Origin: Acidithiobacillus sp.
Lineage (GTDB): Bacteria > Pseudomonadota > Gammaproteobacteria > Acidithiobacillales > Acidithiobacillaceae
Length of the DNA: 64,000 nucleotides
NCBI GenBank assembly: GCA_028065135.1
Contig: JAPTWR010000114.1
Span: 1,323 to 65,322, forward strand
Direction: 5' to 3'
This document shows, one piece after another, positions 26,615 through 33,955 of the stretch. The position numbers were made by a program, and so were the translations under genes. Under the pieces are notes generated by a model. It had not been told where the DNA came from. It made no database searches and worked only from the letters and a program-made list of their open reading frames with translations. Numbering within the stretch: the first letter of the stretch is position 1; each line of letters opens with the position of its first letter.

Positions 26615-26949
26615 GCCTCACCCCGGGCGAAATGCTCCGGACGATTGTCGGTGACCCTTTTCCCGCGTCCGGCATGCGGCCAGGGTTCGTAGCGCGTGCC
26701 CTGGTACACGAAGCGGGCATAGGCCTGGAGCACGGATGGGTCGTTTTTACCGGCTCGGCGCAATAGCCAGTGCGTGACGAACGCGACGCCGACGAGCGGC
26801 CAAATCGCGGTCATGTAGGCGAGTCCGAAAAACACGGTAAAGTTGCCGACGGCGAGGCTGTAGTCTACACCGCCGATCTGGCGGCGCCCAAGGAGGGAGC
26901 GGCGGACTTTACTGTGGCGGCGCTGTCCTGATGATGGGGATTTCGACAT
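26608..26949 (-). CDS. trbD: TrbD/VirB3-like conjugation protein
   Basis: A 113-residue inner-membrane protein of the VirB3/TrbD type. A basic N-terminus (RRSLLGRRQIGGVDY) is followed by two hydrophobic segments (FTVFFGLAYMTAIWPLVGVAFVTHWL) and a conserved-style tail (DPSVLQAYARFVYQGTRYEPWPH). VirB3 works with VirB4 and VirB6 in the inner-membrane complex. It starts 7 bp after the TrbC-like fusion gene and overlaps trbE. Confidence 0.87.
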   Translation of the reverse strand: MSKSPSSGQRRHSKVRRSLLGRRQIGGVDYSLAVGNFTVFFGLAYMTAIWPLVGVAFVTHWLLRRAGKNDPSVLQAYARFVYQGTRYEPWPHAGRGKRVTDNRPEHFARGEAW

Positions 26950-26956
26950 GACTGCC

Positions 26957-27955
26957 TTACGCGATATCAGTGATGGCAGTGTCCGCCTGGACAGTGCGGT
27001 TCACGCCTTGCTTGTAGCCGAGCCGGGCCAGTCTTTTGCGGCGTAGCCGCGACAGATCGCGGCCATGGTGTGCCATCCAGAGGGATCCTTCCAGAGCGTC
27101 AGGCTGACCAACGAGTCGTGCCGCATAATCGTCGGCCTGAAATTCACGGTGGGTAGGGAACCAGAGCATACTGGATTTTGAGATGATCAGCAGGAGCATG
27201 ACTGCCGCCGCGACGGATCGCATACTTGGACCACCATAGATGAAGTACCACAGGCTGGTGATATAGATGGCCGCCAGAACCGGATACAGGTAATTGAGCG
27301 CGGTGTGTCCGTTTCGGATGTGGCCCAGTTCGTGTCCCAGGACGTAACGCCGGGTGACAGTTGGCGCATCCTCCTGCAGATGGCGGGAAAGGATGATGTA
27401 GCGCATGTAAGACCAGGCGCCGTAGTGTACCGGCCACCAAGCCGGCAGCACTTTCAGCTTGGCCGGGATGGAACGGAACACCCGCCGCCATCCCGGTGCG
27501 GCGAGATCCCGCGCCATCAACGTCGCCAGATCCGCTTCCCATGTCTCGCGGCTCACCGGGTTTCTGGTGCCGCAGAGCGCCTGCTCCCCCCACATCATGA
27601 GGATTCCGGAGACGACGACGGCGATGCCTGCCGCCCATCGGGCGACGTTGCCCGACATGTCCGCCCAGATGATGCTGAAGAACGAGTCCCAGGGCAGCGT
27701 GCCGGCGGCGCCGAAACCGCCGGTGGCACCGCTATAGGTTACCCCGTTCAATGGTGTTGAACTGCTGTTCATAGAAAAATAATTCACCAGTTCGGCAGCC
27801 CCCAGGGCCAAACTCATGCCGAAAATGACCTTGGTCAGGGTGCTGAAGTGTTTGGATATCTCATTGGATGGCAGCAATGCCCCCAAGGAGATGCCTATGG
27901 ACGCCGCGACCAGAGGCCACAGCCCGATGAAAGGATATTGCTGTATGACGTTCAT
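26957..27955 (-). CDS. TrbC-position membrane protein fused to an M48-type metalloprotease
   Basis: A 332-residue protein at the place where trbC (the VirB2-like pilin) belongs. The N-terminal 126 residues have three hydrophobic segments; the last, starting LPWDSFFSIIWADMSGNVAR and running on as WAAGIAVVVSGILMMWG, matches the TrbC/VirB2 pilin pattern. The rest is an M48-like metalloprotease: zinc site HELGH at about 208-212, another membrane pair, and the third ligand in HREFQADD at about 271. GAGG nine bases before the ATG at 27955 supports the start. TrbC normally is a small prepilin cut by a separate peptidase, so a fusion is unusual. No other pilin is visible in the operon. Confidence 0.8.
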   Translation of the reverse strand: MNVIQQYPFIGLWPLVAASIGISLGALLPSNEISKHFSTLTKVIFGMSLALGAAELVNYFSMNSSSTPLNGVTYSGATGGFGAAGTLPWDSFFSIIWADMSGNVARWAAGIAVVVSGILMMWGEQALCGTRNPVSRETWEADLATLMARDLAAPGWRRVFRSIPAKLKVLPAWWPVHYGAWSYMRYIILSRHLQEDAPTVTRRYVLGHELGHIRNGHTALNYLYPVLAAIYITSLWYFIYGGPSMRSVAAAVMLLLIISKSSMLWFPTHREFQADDYAARLVGQPDALEGSLWMAHHGRDLSRLRRKRLARLGYKQGVNRTVQADTAITDIA

Positions 27956-27959
27956 GGTG

Positions 27960-29012
27960 TTAAACCTCGCTGGTGTTGATGTCGGAAGACGTATTGGTGG
28001 GACGGATGTGCCGGTACTGGTACTGGTTGTCGGCATCGCAGCCCTCGAGCGCTAGAATGTCGCTGATGACCCGGTCGCCGCTGTCGGAGCGACGCATTTG
28101 AATGACGTAATCGATCGAATCAGCGATGCTGCGGCGAATCGCCGCGTGCGGCCAGTTGACACCGGCGCGTAGGACCAGGGTTTCGAGCCGACTAAGCGCC
28201 AGCAATGGGCTGTTCGCGTGTATGCTGGTCATCGACCCGTCATGGCCGGTATTGCAAGCGTCGAGCATGTCGAGCGCTTCCGGCCCGCGAACCTCGCCGA
28301 CGATGACCCGGTCCGGCCGGTATCGCAGGGATTGGCGGATCAGATCGCGCGCCGTGATGTGCAACTCGTCGCTGGACACCATACGGACCAGATTGGGGGC
28401 GGTGGGCTCCAGTTCCGGCGAGTCTTCTATGGTGAGCAGCCGTTCGTGTTCGGGAACGCGCGACAATAGGGCGTTCAGGAAAGTGGTTTTACCGGATGAG
28501 GTCCCGCCGGACACGAGTATGGTCTTGCGGGATCTCACTATCGTTTCCAGCCAACTCAACAGTTCCGAACGGTTTTGCGGATCCGGAATGTCCGATTTCG
28601 CGGTGAAGGACGCGTTGTTCGCGTAGCCTTCCAGTGGCACAATAGTTTTAACCTTACGCCGAATGGAGAGGCTGTCCCCCAGGAAGGCCGTGGGGGCCAT
28701 GGTCGCGGCAATGCGCAAACCGTTCCAGTACACGTTGATAATGGCGCCGCGCCCGCCGACGTTGTTGGACATGTTGGTCAACTTGACGATGGCGTTTTCC
28801 AGCATCTGTTGGTCCAGCTTCTCCGGAACGCGAAAGACGCGGCCCTGTTTCTCGACCCAGATGTCGTCAAAGCGGTTGATCATGACTTCCGACACGCCGT
28901 CGCATTGCGACACGTCTTCGCCGATCCCAAGATACCCGCAGATGGGGTTCAGGTAGTGGGCGATGTACTGGTCGTCCATGGACAGGGTGCGCGGTTCAAT
29001 CATGTGAGGCAT
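27960..29012 (-). CDS. trbB: TrbB/VirB11-like T4SS ATPase
   Basis: A 350-residue hexameric secretion ATPase of the VirB11/TrbB family. N-terminal domain: VSEVMINRFDDIWVEKQGRVF; then Walker A GGTSSGKTT near residue 169, the Asp box LTIEDSPEL, Walker B VIVGEVRGPEALDML and the His box TGHDGSMTSIHANSP. It is the first gene of trbB-C-D-E-J-L on the minus strand. The first ATG (29012) is used, although no strong ribosome site precedes it. The divergent gene at 29240 shares its upstream region. Confidence 0.94.
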   Translation of the reverse strand: MPHMIEPRTLSMDDQYIAHYLNPICGYLGIGEDVSQCDGVSEVMINRFDDIWVEKQGRVFRVPEKLDQQMLENAIVKLTNMSNNVGGRGAIINVYWNGLRIAATMAPTAFLGDSLSIRRKVKTIVPLEGYANNASFTAKSDIPDPQNRSELLSWLETIVRSRKTILVSGGTSSGKTTFLNALLSRVPEHERLLTIEDSPELEPTAPNLVRMVSSDELHITARDLIRQSLRYRPDRVIVGEVRGPEALDMLDACNTGHDGSMTSIHANSPLLALSRLETLVLRAGVNWPHAAIRRSIADSIDYVIQMRRSDSGDRVISDILALEGCDADNQYQYRHIRPTNTSSDINTSEV

Positions 29013-29239
29013 GATAACCGCGAAAGTCTATTGTGAATCCGTCATTACAAGCGCTAATATACGGTTTTCACAGGACTGAAATCGAACATGCCGGAGTAGT
29101 CTTTGTCGCGACCGTGCAAAATATCGAAATTTGCACTAATTACGGAAATCAGGCGTTACAATGATCGCCAGCAAAGGCTTGCTGGGATATCCCATGTGTC
29201 CGCTCGAAGTCGCCCCGCAGGGCAAGGATTGTCAACTCA

Positions 29240-30238
29240 ATGTCGATATCGAAATCAGAAAAAAAGGTCAAAGTACCGCGAACCGCATTCATCCAGCGCA
29301 TCGAACAAGTTCGCAAATACATGGAACTCACCAACTCAGGGTGGGTGCCCACTCACTATCGATTTCCGGAATGGACGGGCATTACCGGGAATTTTGGCGC
29401 CTGGGCGGTTTGGGTCAGACAAGCAAAAAAAAAGGGAAAGTTGGGCGCGAAGCAAGTGGAGGCGCTGGACCGGCTCGGGTTTATCTGGGGCAAGGATGAT
29501 GTGGAAAAGGTGTTGTCACGCACCCAGATCAAACACGGGGCACCGGAGTCGGACACACCGTTCGATCCCGGCAGAGAACGGAAAAATTCCGTCCTGCGAG
29601 CCTCCAGACACCGCGCCGATAGCGGTCCGGACACGGTGCGTGATGTGGGTGCGGCGGAAGATCTGAACCTGAGTTTTGGACTGTTCTTTTCGGATGCGAT
29701 TACGAAGTATGCCAGGGCGGACACGGACGTGGCGCTGGCGAAGCAAAACACGGGGCGAATTTTGTCTCGATTACGATGCCTGGAATTGGACCGCATCGCC
29801 ATGGATGATGCGACCATACTTTTGTGGGCGCCACCATCCCTGTTTTGCGAAATTATTGATTTGTTCGATCACTGGCGGTTCAGTTTTGCCCATGCGGGTT
29901 ATTGGCGCAAAGGGGTGAAACCCGGACATTGCCATACGCGCGAATCATACGAATACTACCTCGTTGGAAAGAGAGGGGATCCATCGTGGGGATTGACCAC
30001 GGAGTTTGGGCGGTTCCTTCGTGGATACGTTGGAAGCCATATTCAACACGAAAATCGGATCATTGAGATTTTCCACGCAGCATGTGAGGGGCCAGCGCTC
30101 GAAGTTTTTGGAACCGAACCGCGTCCTGGGTGGACGATCTTGCGTGAACCTGAACCCAAAGAACGGCGAGTGGACACCTTATTGCGCCGCACGGTGGAAC
30201 CATCGGTGTTGCCCCAACTGGCGACGAACGTCTTCTGA
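29240..30238 (+). CDS. Helicase-associated plus MT-A70-like protein
   Basis: A 332-residue protein with two recognisable parts. Residues about 20-75 (WVPTHYRFPEWTGITGNFGAWAVWVRQAKKKGKL, shown here in broken form as WVPTHYRF and FGAWAVWVRQ) match the helicase-associated (HA) DNA-binding repeat. The C-terminal half resembles MT-A70 adenine methyltransferases: ILLWAPPSLF, WRFSFAHAGYWRKG, ESYEYYLVGKRG and ALEVFGTEPRPGW. The catalytic DPPW motif is not seen, so it may bind DNA without methylating it. It diverges from trbB across a 227-bp gap, a place suited to a regulator of transfer. Confidence 0.68.
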   Translation: MSISKSEKKVKVPRTAFIQRIEQVRKYMELTNSGWVPTHYRFPEWTGITGNFGAWAVWVRQAKKKGKLGAKQVEALDRLGFIWGKDDVEKVLSRTQIKHGAPESDTPFDPGRERKNSVLRASRHRADSGPDTVRDVGAAEDLNLSFGLFFSDAITKYARADTDVALAKQNTGRILSRLRCLELDRIAMDDATILLWAPPSLFCEIIDLFDHWRFSFAHAGYWRKGVKPGHCHTRESYEYYLVGKRGDPSWGLTTEFGRFLRGYVGSHIQHENRIIEIFHAACEGPALEVFGTEPRPGWTILREPEPKERRVDTLLRRTVEPSVLPQLATNVF

Positions 30239-30247
30239 TGGCGCAGC

Positions 30248-30264
30248 GGGATCAATTTGGTCCC
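30248..30264. repeat. Dispersed palindrome copy 5 (one mismatch)
   Basis: GGGATCAATTTGGTCCC, the reverse-complement form of the repeat with one A-to-G change. It lies 10 bp after the MT-A70-like gene and about 77 bp upstream of the next start. Confidence 0.75.
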
Positions 30265-30340
30265 GGTACGTACCAAGCACTTGACGCGACATGATCCCCC
30301 AGCATGATGCTCATTAACACATGCTGCAAAAAGGTAGGTC

Positions 30341-30571
30341 ATGGCAAAGAGATCGTTGTCAGATGAGCAAAAAAGGCATGTTGCATCAACGCTGAGGATC
30401 GCGGGGATAGGGGCATTTGTGGTTTACGGATACCCGGAGGTCACTGCCAAGGCTTTGGTAGCTAGTTCGTTGACGAGTCACTTCGCTGGCGGCGGTTTCT
30501 TACTTTTCGGATTCTCCCTCTTTACATCAGCGGAGTTCATGGCAGTTAGAGTGCTAGAAGGAGTCAACTGA
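30341..30571 (+). CDS. Small membrane protein
   Basis: A 76-residue protein with two hydrophobic parts (IAGIGAFVVYGYPEVTAKALVASS and FAGGGFLLFGFSLFTSAEF). AGGT precedes the ATG. It is coupled to the next gene through a TGATG overlap. No family is recognised. The pair sits between the trb operon and the DUF4400-TraD-TraI operon. Confidence 0.6.
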   Translation: MAKRSLSDEQKRHVASTLRIAGIGAFVVYGYPEVTAKALVASSLTSHFAGGGFLLFGFSLFTSAEFMAVRVLEGVN

Positions 30572-30804
30572 TGAGCAACCATATGCGCTTTTCGTGGGGT
30601 TGGCCGTTGATCATGCCGGTTATTGTGTTTTTGATGGTTGTTGTCCCTCTGAACTTCTGGACACCAGGATGGCTGTCGGGCCACTGGCCCATGTTACTAC
30701 CTGCCGCAGCATTCTTTGTGGTGATTGTGTATTTGGGTTACATAGGGACACACAGCGGTGGTAAAAATGATGATCATTTACGGGATCGGCATCATGAACC
30801 ATGA
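30571..30804 (+). CDS. Small membrane protein
   Basis: A 77-residue protein with two membrane spans (LIMPVIVFLMVVVPLNFW and MLLPAAAFFVVIVYLGYIG) and a His/Asp-rich tail. It is translationally coupled to the gene before it (TGATG), so the two probably form a complex. Function unknown. Confidence 0.6.
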   Translation: MSNHMRFSWGWPLIMPVIVFLMVVVPLNFWTPGWLSGHWPMLLPAAAFFVVIVYLGYIGTHSGGKNDDHLRDRHHEP

Positions 30805-30850
30805 TGAGGAACGGATGAGTTCCGGTCTGGTTGTCCCCCGAGAATTGCCC

Positions 30851-30867
30851 GGGATCAATTTGATCCC
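30851..30867. repeat. Dispersed palindrome copy 6
   Basis: GGGATCAATTTGATCCC, the exact complement form. CC before and GG after extend the symmetry to 21 bp. It lies between converging genes at 30804(+) and 30881(-). Confidence 0.85.
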
Positions 30868-30880
30868 GGTTTAGGCACCT

Positions 30881-31516
30881 TCACAGCCGCTTCGGAAGCC
30901 AGGCCAACCAGATTCTGACGCTCACGGCCATCAGCAGCGCCCAAATGGGTATCAGTAAAGGCGGAAACGGGAAGGGGACAAAGAACAATATCCAGAGCGC
31001 GGCTATCAGTATTTTCGTGCTGCGATTGCCGAGAAAGTGCCGTTGAGGGCTTTGAAACTGGAACCGCCACTGGCTGATCTTGCGGGTCATGAGACCGTCC
31101 GCACCAGCCGCGATGATCATGGGGATGAGCGCCGGCATCCACATGGCCCAGATCATCATGCGATAAATGCCGATCCACAAGAGCCCCCAGGCGGCGAGCA
31201 CCCGATCCCTGAGCAGCCACATGAGTTTCGCATTGAGCGTCAGATCCTCCACGTCGTGCGTTGGCGGCGGCGCGGGCACGCTGGCGGAGTAGATATCCGT
31301 GTTGATGATCGCGCGCTGGAAAATCTGTCCGGTGATATTGTGGATATCCGTTTGCGTGGAAGCACCCAATTCCTGAGTCACCATGACGGCCTGCAGATGC
31401 TGAAATCCGCGCAGGGGGATGCCGGACCCCAATATCATGATCGTCGCGAATTCCAGCAGGATCAAACCGAACAGAAATTTGGCGACAACCCGTTCTTCGG
31501 AGATGAAGTCAGCCAT
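30881..31516 (-). CDS. DUF4400-family conjugation membrane protein
   Basis: A 211-residue membrane protein with an N-terminal span (FLFGLILLEFATIMIL), a charged middle with NITGQIFQRAIINTDIYS, and three later spans (AAWGLLWIGIYRMMIWAMWM, LIPMIIAAGADGL, LIAALWILFFVPFPFPPLLIPIW). The pattern matches the DUF4400 proteins found next to TraD in PFGI/SXT-type integrative elements. Its start lies inside the end of the preceding gene (8-bp overlap), so it belongs to a traI-traD operon. Confidence 0.75.
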   Translation of the reverse strand: MADFISEERVVAKFLFGLILLEFATIMILGSGIPLRGFQHLQAVMVTQELGASTQTDIHNITGQIFQRAIINTDIYSASVPAPPPTHDVEDLTLNAKLMWLLRDRVLAAWGLLWIGIYRMMIWAMWMPALIPMIIAAGADGLMTRKISQWRFQFQSPQRHFLGNRSTKILIAALWILFFVPFPFPPLLIPIWALLMAVSVRIWLAWLPKRL

Positions 31517-32051
31517 TGGAGGCGTCCCCTAATGCCGGCTGGCCGGTGCTCTCGGTCAGAAACAGATGCTGAATCTCCGAGTCGGTCAGTTCAGAATCCG
31601 GCACGGGTCTGATGATTCGGCGGGTCATGATCCGCAATCCCGCGATATCCGGATCCCGCCGGTCCAGACGAGCCGCTTTCCCGGCACCCAAAAACCCGGC
31701 GAAGGGAATGTCCGTCCAGTCCCATGCTTCGCCCTGTGCATTGGTCACGGTGGTGCGTGCGCAGGCGGCCAGACTGGTCAGGATGCGGCGACGGACGGCG
31801 GCTTTCAGCGTGCCGTTGCTGAGTGCCGTGCCCAAGTGCCCGATGTCGTACAGCACGTTGTGTATTTCCAGGTCGAACACCCGGTCGGTGCCAGGCGTGA
31901 GCATGGGCAAACCATGGAAATGCGTGTTCATGCGTTCCATCCAGTCCCAGGTGTCCGGCCATATGGCGAGAAGGTACCGAATGCCATTGGCGGATCTGGA
32001 GGCGTTGATGGATTGACGGAGTTGCTTGCGGGCGAGGCTGATAGGTTTCAC
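31509..32051 (-). CDS. Hypothetical protein between TraD and DUF4400 protein
   Basis: A 180-residue soluble, basic protein (RKQLRQSINASR, RRRILTSLAACARTTVTNA). No family is recognised by eye. The order relaxase, coupling protein, this gene, DUF4400 protein matches the ICE traI-traD region, where a small protein of this size often occurs. It starts 12 bp after traD. Confidence 0.65.
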   Translation of the reverse strand: MKPISLARKQLRQSINASRSANGIRYLLAIWPDTWDWMERMNTHFHGLPMLTPGTDRVFDLEIHNVLYDIGHLGTALSNGTLKAAVRRRILTSLAACARTTVTNAQGEAWDWTDIPFAGFLGAGKAARLDRRDPDIAGLRIMTRRIIRPVPDSELTDSEIQHLFLTESTGQPALGDASNG

Positions 32052-32063
32052 GATGAGTCGTCT

Positions 32064-33935
32064 CTAGTCTTTGATCAGGGGCACCCGGCATTTCATGATT
32101 TTGCCGCCGGCGAACATGGCCATGAAATGCAGCGGTGGAAGCGAGCTGAACAGGTCGGCGGGAAACAGATCGGCCTCCGTCGGCACCAGTCCCTCGGCGT
32201 AAGTGCCATTCGACATGTCGTGGGGGGCTGGACTGACGCCGTGCCCGTAAGTCATGTTCATGCGGCGGATGGCGGCCTTGCCGAACGACTCTGAAAGGGT
32301 CGTTTGGGTATCGCTGTCCTTGATGCGCAGGGCGATGACGTTGTTCATGTTGCCGATCACCTGTAAGGCGCGATCTTTGCTGCCCAGGCGCACGGCGATG
32401 TCCGCATAGGTCTGGGTGGCGAGGAATAAACGGAACATGGACCCGCCGCCCTTGTTGGCGATCTGTATCAGTGGTTGGTTGAGGACCTCCGCCCCCTCAT
32501 CCACGAAGATGTTGAAGGGTTTCGGGTTGTCGGTGTAGTTATAAACATTGCCGGCTTCCGCGGCGATCCCGGCCAGCAACACGGAACCGATCGCCTGGCC
32601 AACCACGGTATCGGATAGCGTGTCGAGACCCACATACACGACGAGATTCTGGTTGAGGATGCGGTCCGGAGTGATGATCCGGCCCTCGAAAGTTTTTGGA
32701 TCCGGGGACAGCAGGCTATCCAACGGATGGCTGGTCAACATGGTGAGGATAGGCGTGAGTGACACGATCATCTTGGAAAGATGTTCCTTGTCGTGTTCCT
32801 GATCGGCGAGAAGCCCGTCGATTTCCGGAGATGGATGATCCTTGGAGTAAATCTCGCGGTAAAACCGTTTGTAGCCCGCCAATTGCAAATCCACACCCTC
32901 CAGCCGTTTTCCGTCCTTGCCGATCAGATAGGAATGGATGGACGCCTGCTCGACCTTTTCCTGCTGCAAGAAGTCTTTCAGGACGGCGAGCACAAAAGCT
33001 TCGGCGCCACCATCGACCAGCGAGCGCAATCGTTTCAGGTTGGGTTTTTCTCCCAAGATCATCAACCCGTGGACAAAGTTATTGACGATGCGCCAGACAA
33101 AGGAAACGAACGGATCGCTGTTGGCGTCACCGCCCGCCGCGAGGAGAGCGGCGACGCGAGAGGCGAGACTTGTGGCCCGGGACCAGGATGCCATGACATC
33201 GATGGCGTCGGATTTTTTCGGGTGCGCTGGGTGAAAGTAGGAATAGCGTTCCGCGTAGCCGTATTTTTCGCAGGCTCTCTTCGCTCCTTCGGCAAGTCCT
33301 TTATCGCCTTTGGGGTCGATGATGATGACGGCCTCTCCGCGGCGGACGCATTGTTCGATCAGCACCTCGAAAGTCCTGGATTTGCCGGACCGCGTGGTGC
33401 CAACGATGATCGTCTGCCCTTTGAGCAGGTCCACTGGCACGATGAGATCTTTTTCGTCATCCAGGTGATGCAACCAGTGTTTCCCGTTGAAATCGTCGGC
33501 GCTGGTTTCCAGCTTTTCCTCCAGGGGTTGCACCAGTGGCGCGCCCGGCCCCAGCAGGTAGTGCGCTTTCTCCGCGATGGCGGGGGTCCATTCAAAGCCT
33601 TTTCCGTACCACATGCCATCCACGTCGGTGGCTCGTTGAAATTTGAGGTCGGCGTCGGCCCATGGCATGAACCAGAGTTCGCCGCCGTTCTGGATGCGGT
33701 CCAGCTTGAGTTTTTGCCGGTACCCCTGACGAAAGCGGATGACCCCCATGGTGAAGGACATGCTCATGCCGATGGCGACGGGGAAAAACGGCACATCGGT
33801 GATGGCCCATGATCCCAGCGCCATCAGGGATGCCGCCCCCCAGCCGGCTGCCGAATACAACTCGTATGGGGGCCTGAAGGGTATTTCGTAAACGGGCACG
33901 CGCCGGTTGAATTTCTGTTTTTTCTTCGATGCCAT
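32064..33935 (-). CDS. traD: TraD-like conjugative coupling protein (VirD4 type)
   Basis: A 623-residue type IV coupling ATPase that brings relaxed DNA to the channel. Two N-terminal membrane segments (AAGWGAASLMALGSWAI, FFPVAIGMSMSFTMGVI) precede the RecA-like domain: Walker A VGTTRSGKS near residue 179, VIIIDPKGDKGL, Walker B FNIFVDEGAEVLNQ near 478 and FLATQTYADIAVRLG. It resembles the PFGI-1/SXT class of TraD found with MOBH relaxases. It lies 20 bp downstream of traI. Confidence 0.92.
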   Translation of the reverse strand: MASKKKQKFNRRVPVYEIPFRPPYELYSAAGWGAASLMALGSWAITDVPFFPVAIGMSMSFTMGVIRFRQGYRQKLKLDRIQNGGELWFMPWADADLKFQRATDVDGMWYGKGFEWTPAIAEKAHYLLGPGAPLVQPLEEKLETSADDFNGKHWLHHLDDEKDLIVPVDLLKGQTIIVGTTRSGKSRTFEVLIEQCVRRGEAVIIIDPKGDKGLAEGAKRACEKYGYAERYSYFHPAHPKKSDAIDVMASWSRATSLASRVAALLAAGGDANSDPFVSFVWRIVNNFVHGLMILGEKPNLKRLRSLVDGGAEAFVLAVLKDFLQQEKVEQASIHSYLIGKDGKRLEGVDLQLAGYKRFYREIYSKDHPSPEIDGLLADQEHDKEHLSKMIVSLTPILTMLTSHPLDSLLSPDPKTFEGRIITPDRILNQNLVVYVGLDTLSDTVVGQAIGSVLLAGIAAEAGNVYNYTDNPKPFNIFVDEGAEVLNQPLIQIANKGGGSMFRLFLATQTYADIAVRLGSKDRALQVIGNMNNVIALRIKDSDTQTTLSESFGKAAIRRMNMTYGHGVSPAPHDMSNGTYAEGLVPTEADLFPADLFSSLPPLHFMAMFAGGKIMKCRVPLIKD

Positions 33936-33955
33936 GACCAGACTTCCCCTGTTGA

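Noticed and set aside
32781..33812. A 343-codon plus-strand frame opposite traD.
   Set aside because: Antisense shadow of the coupling protein; no family motifs or ribosome site.
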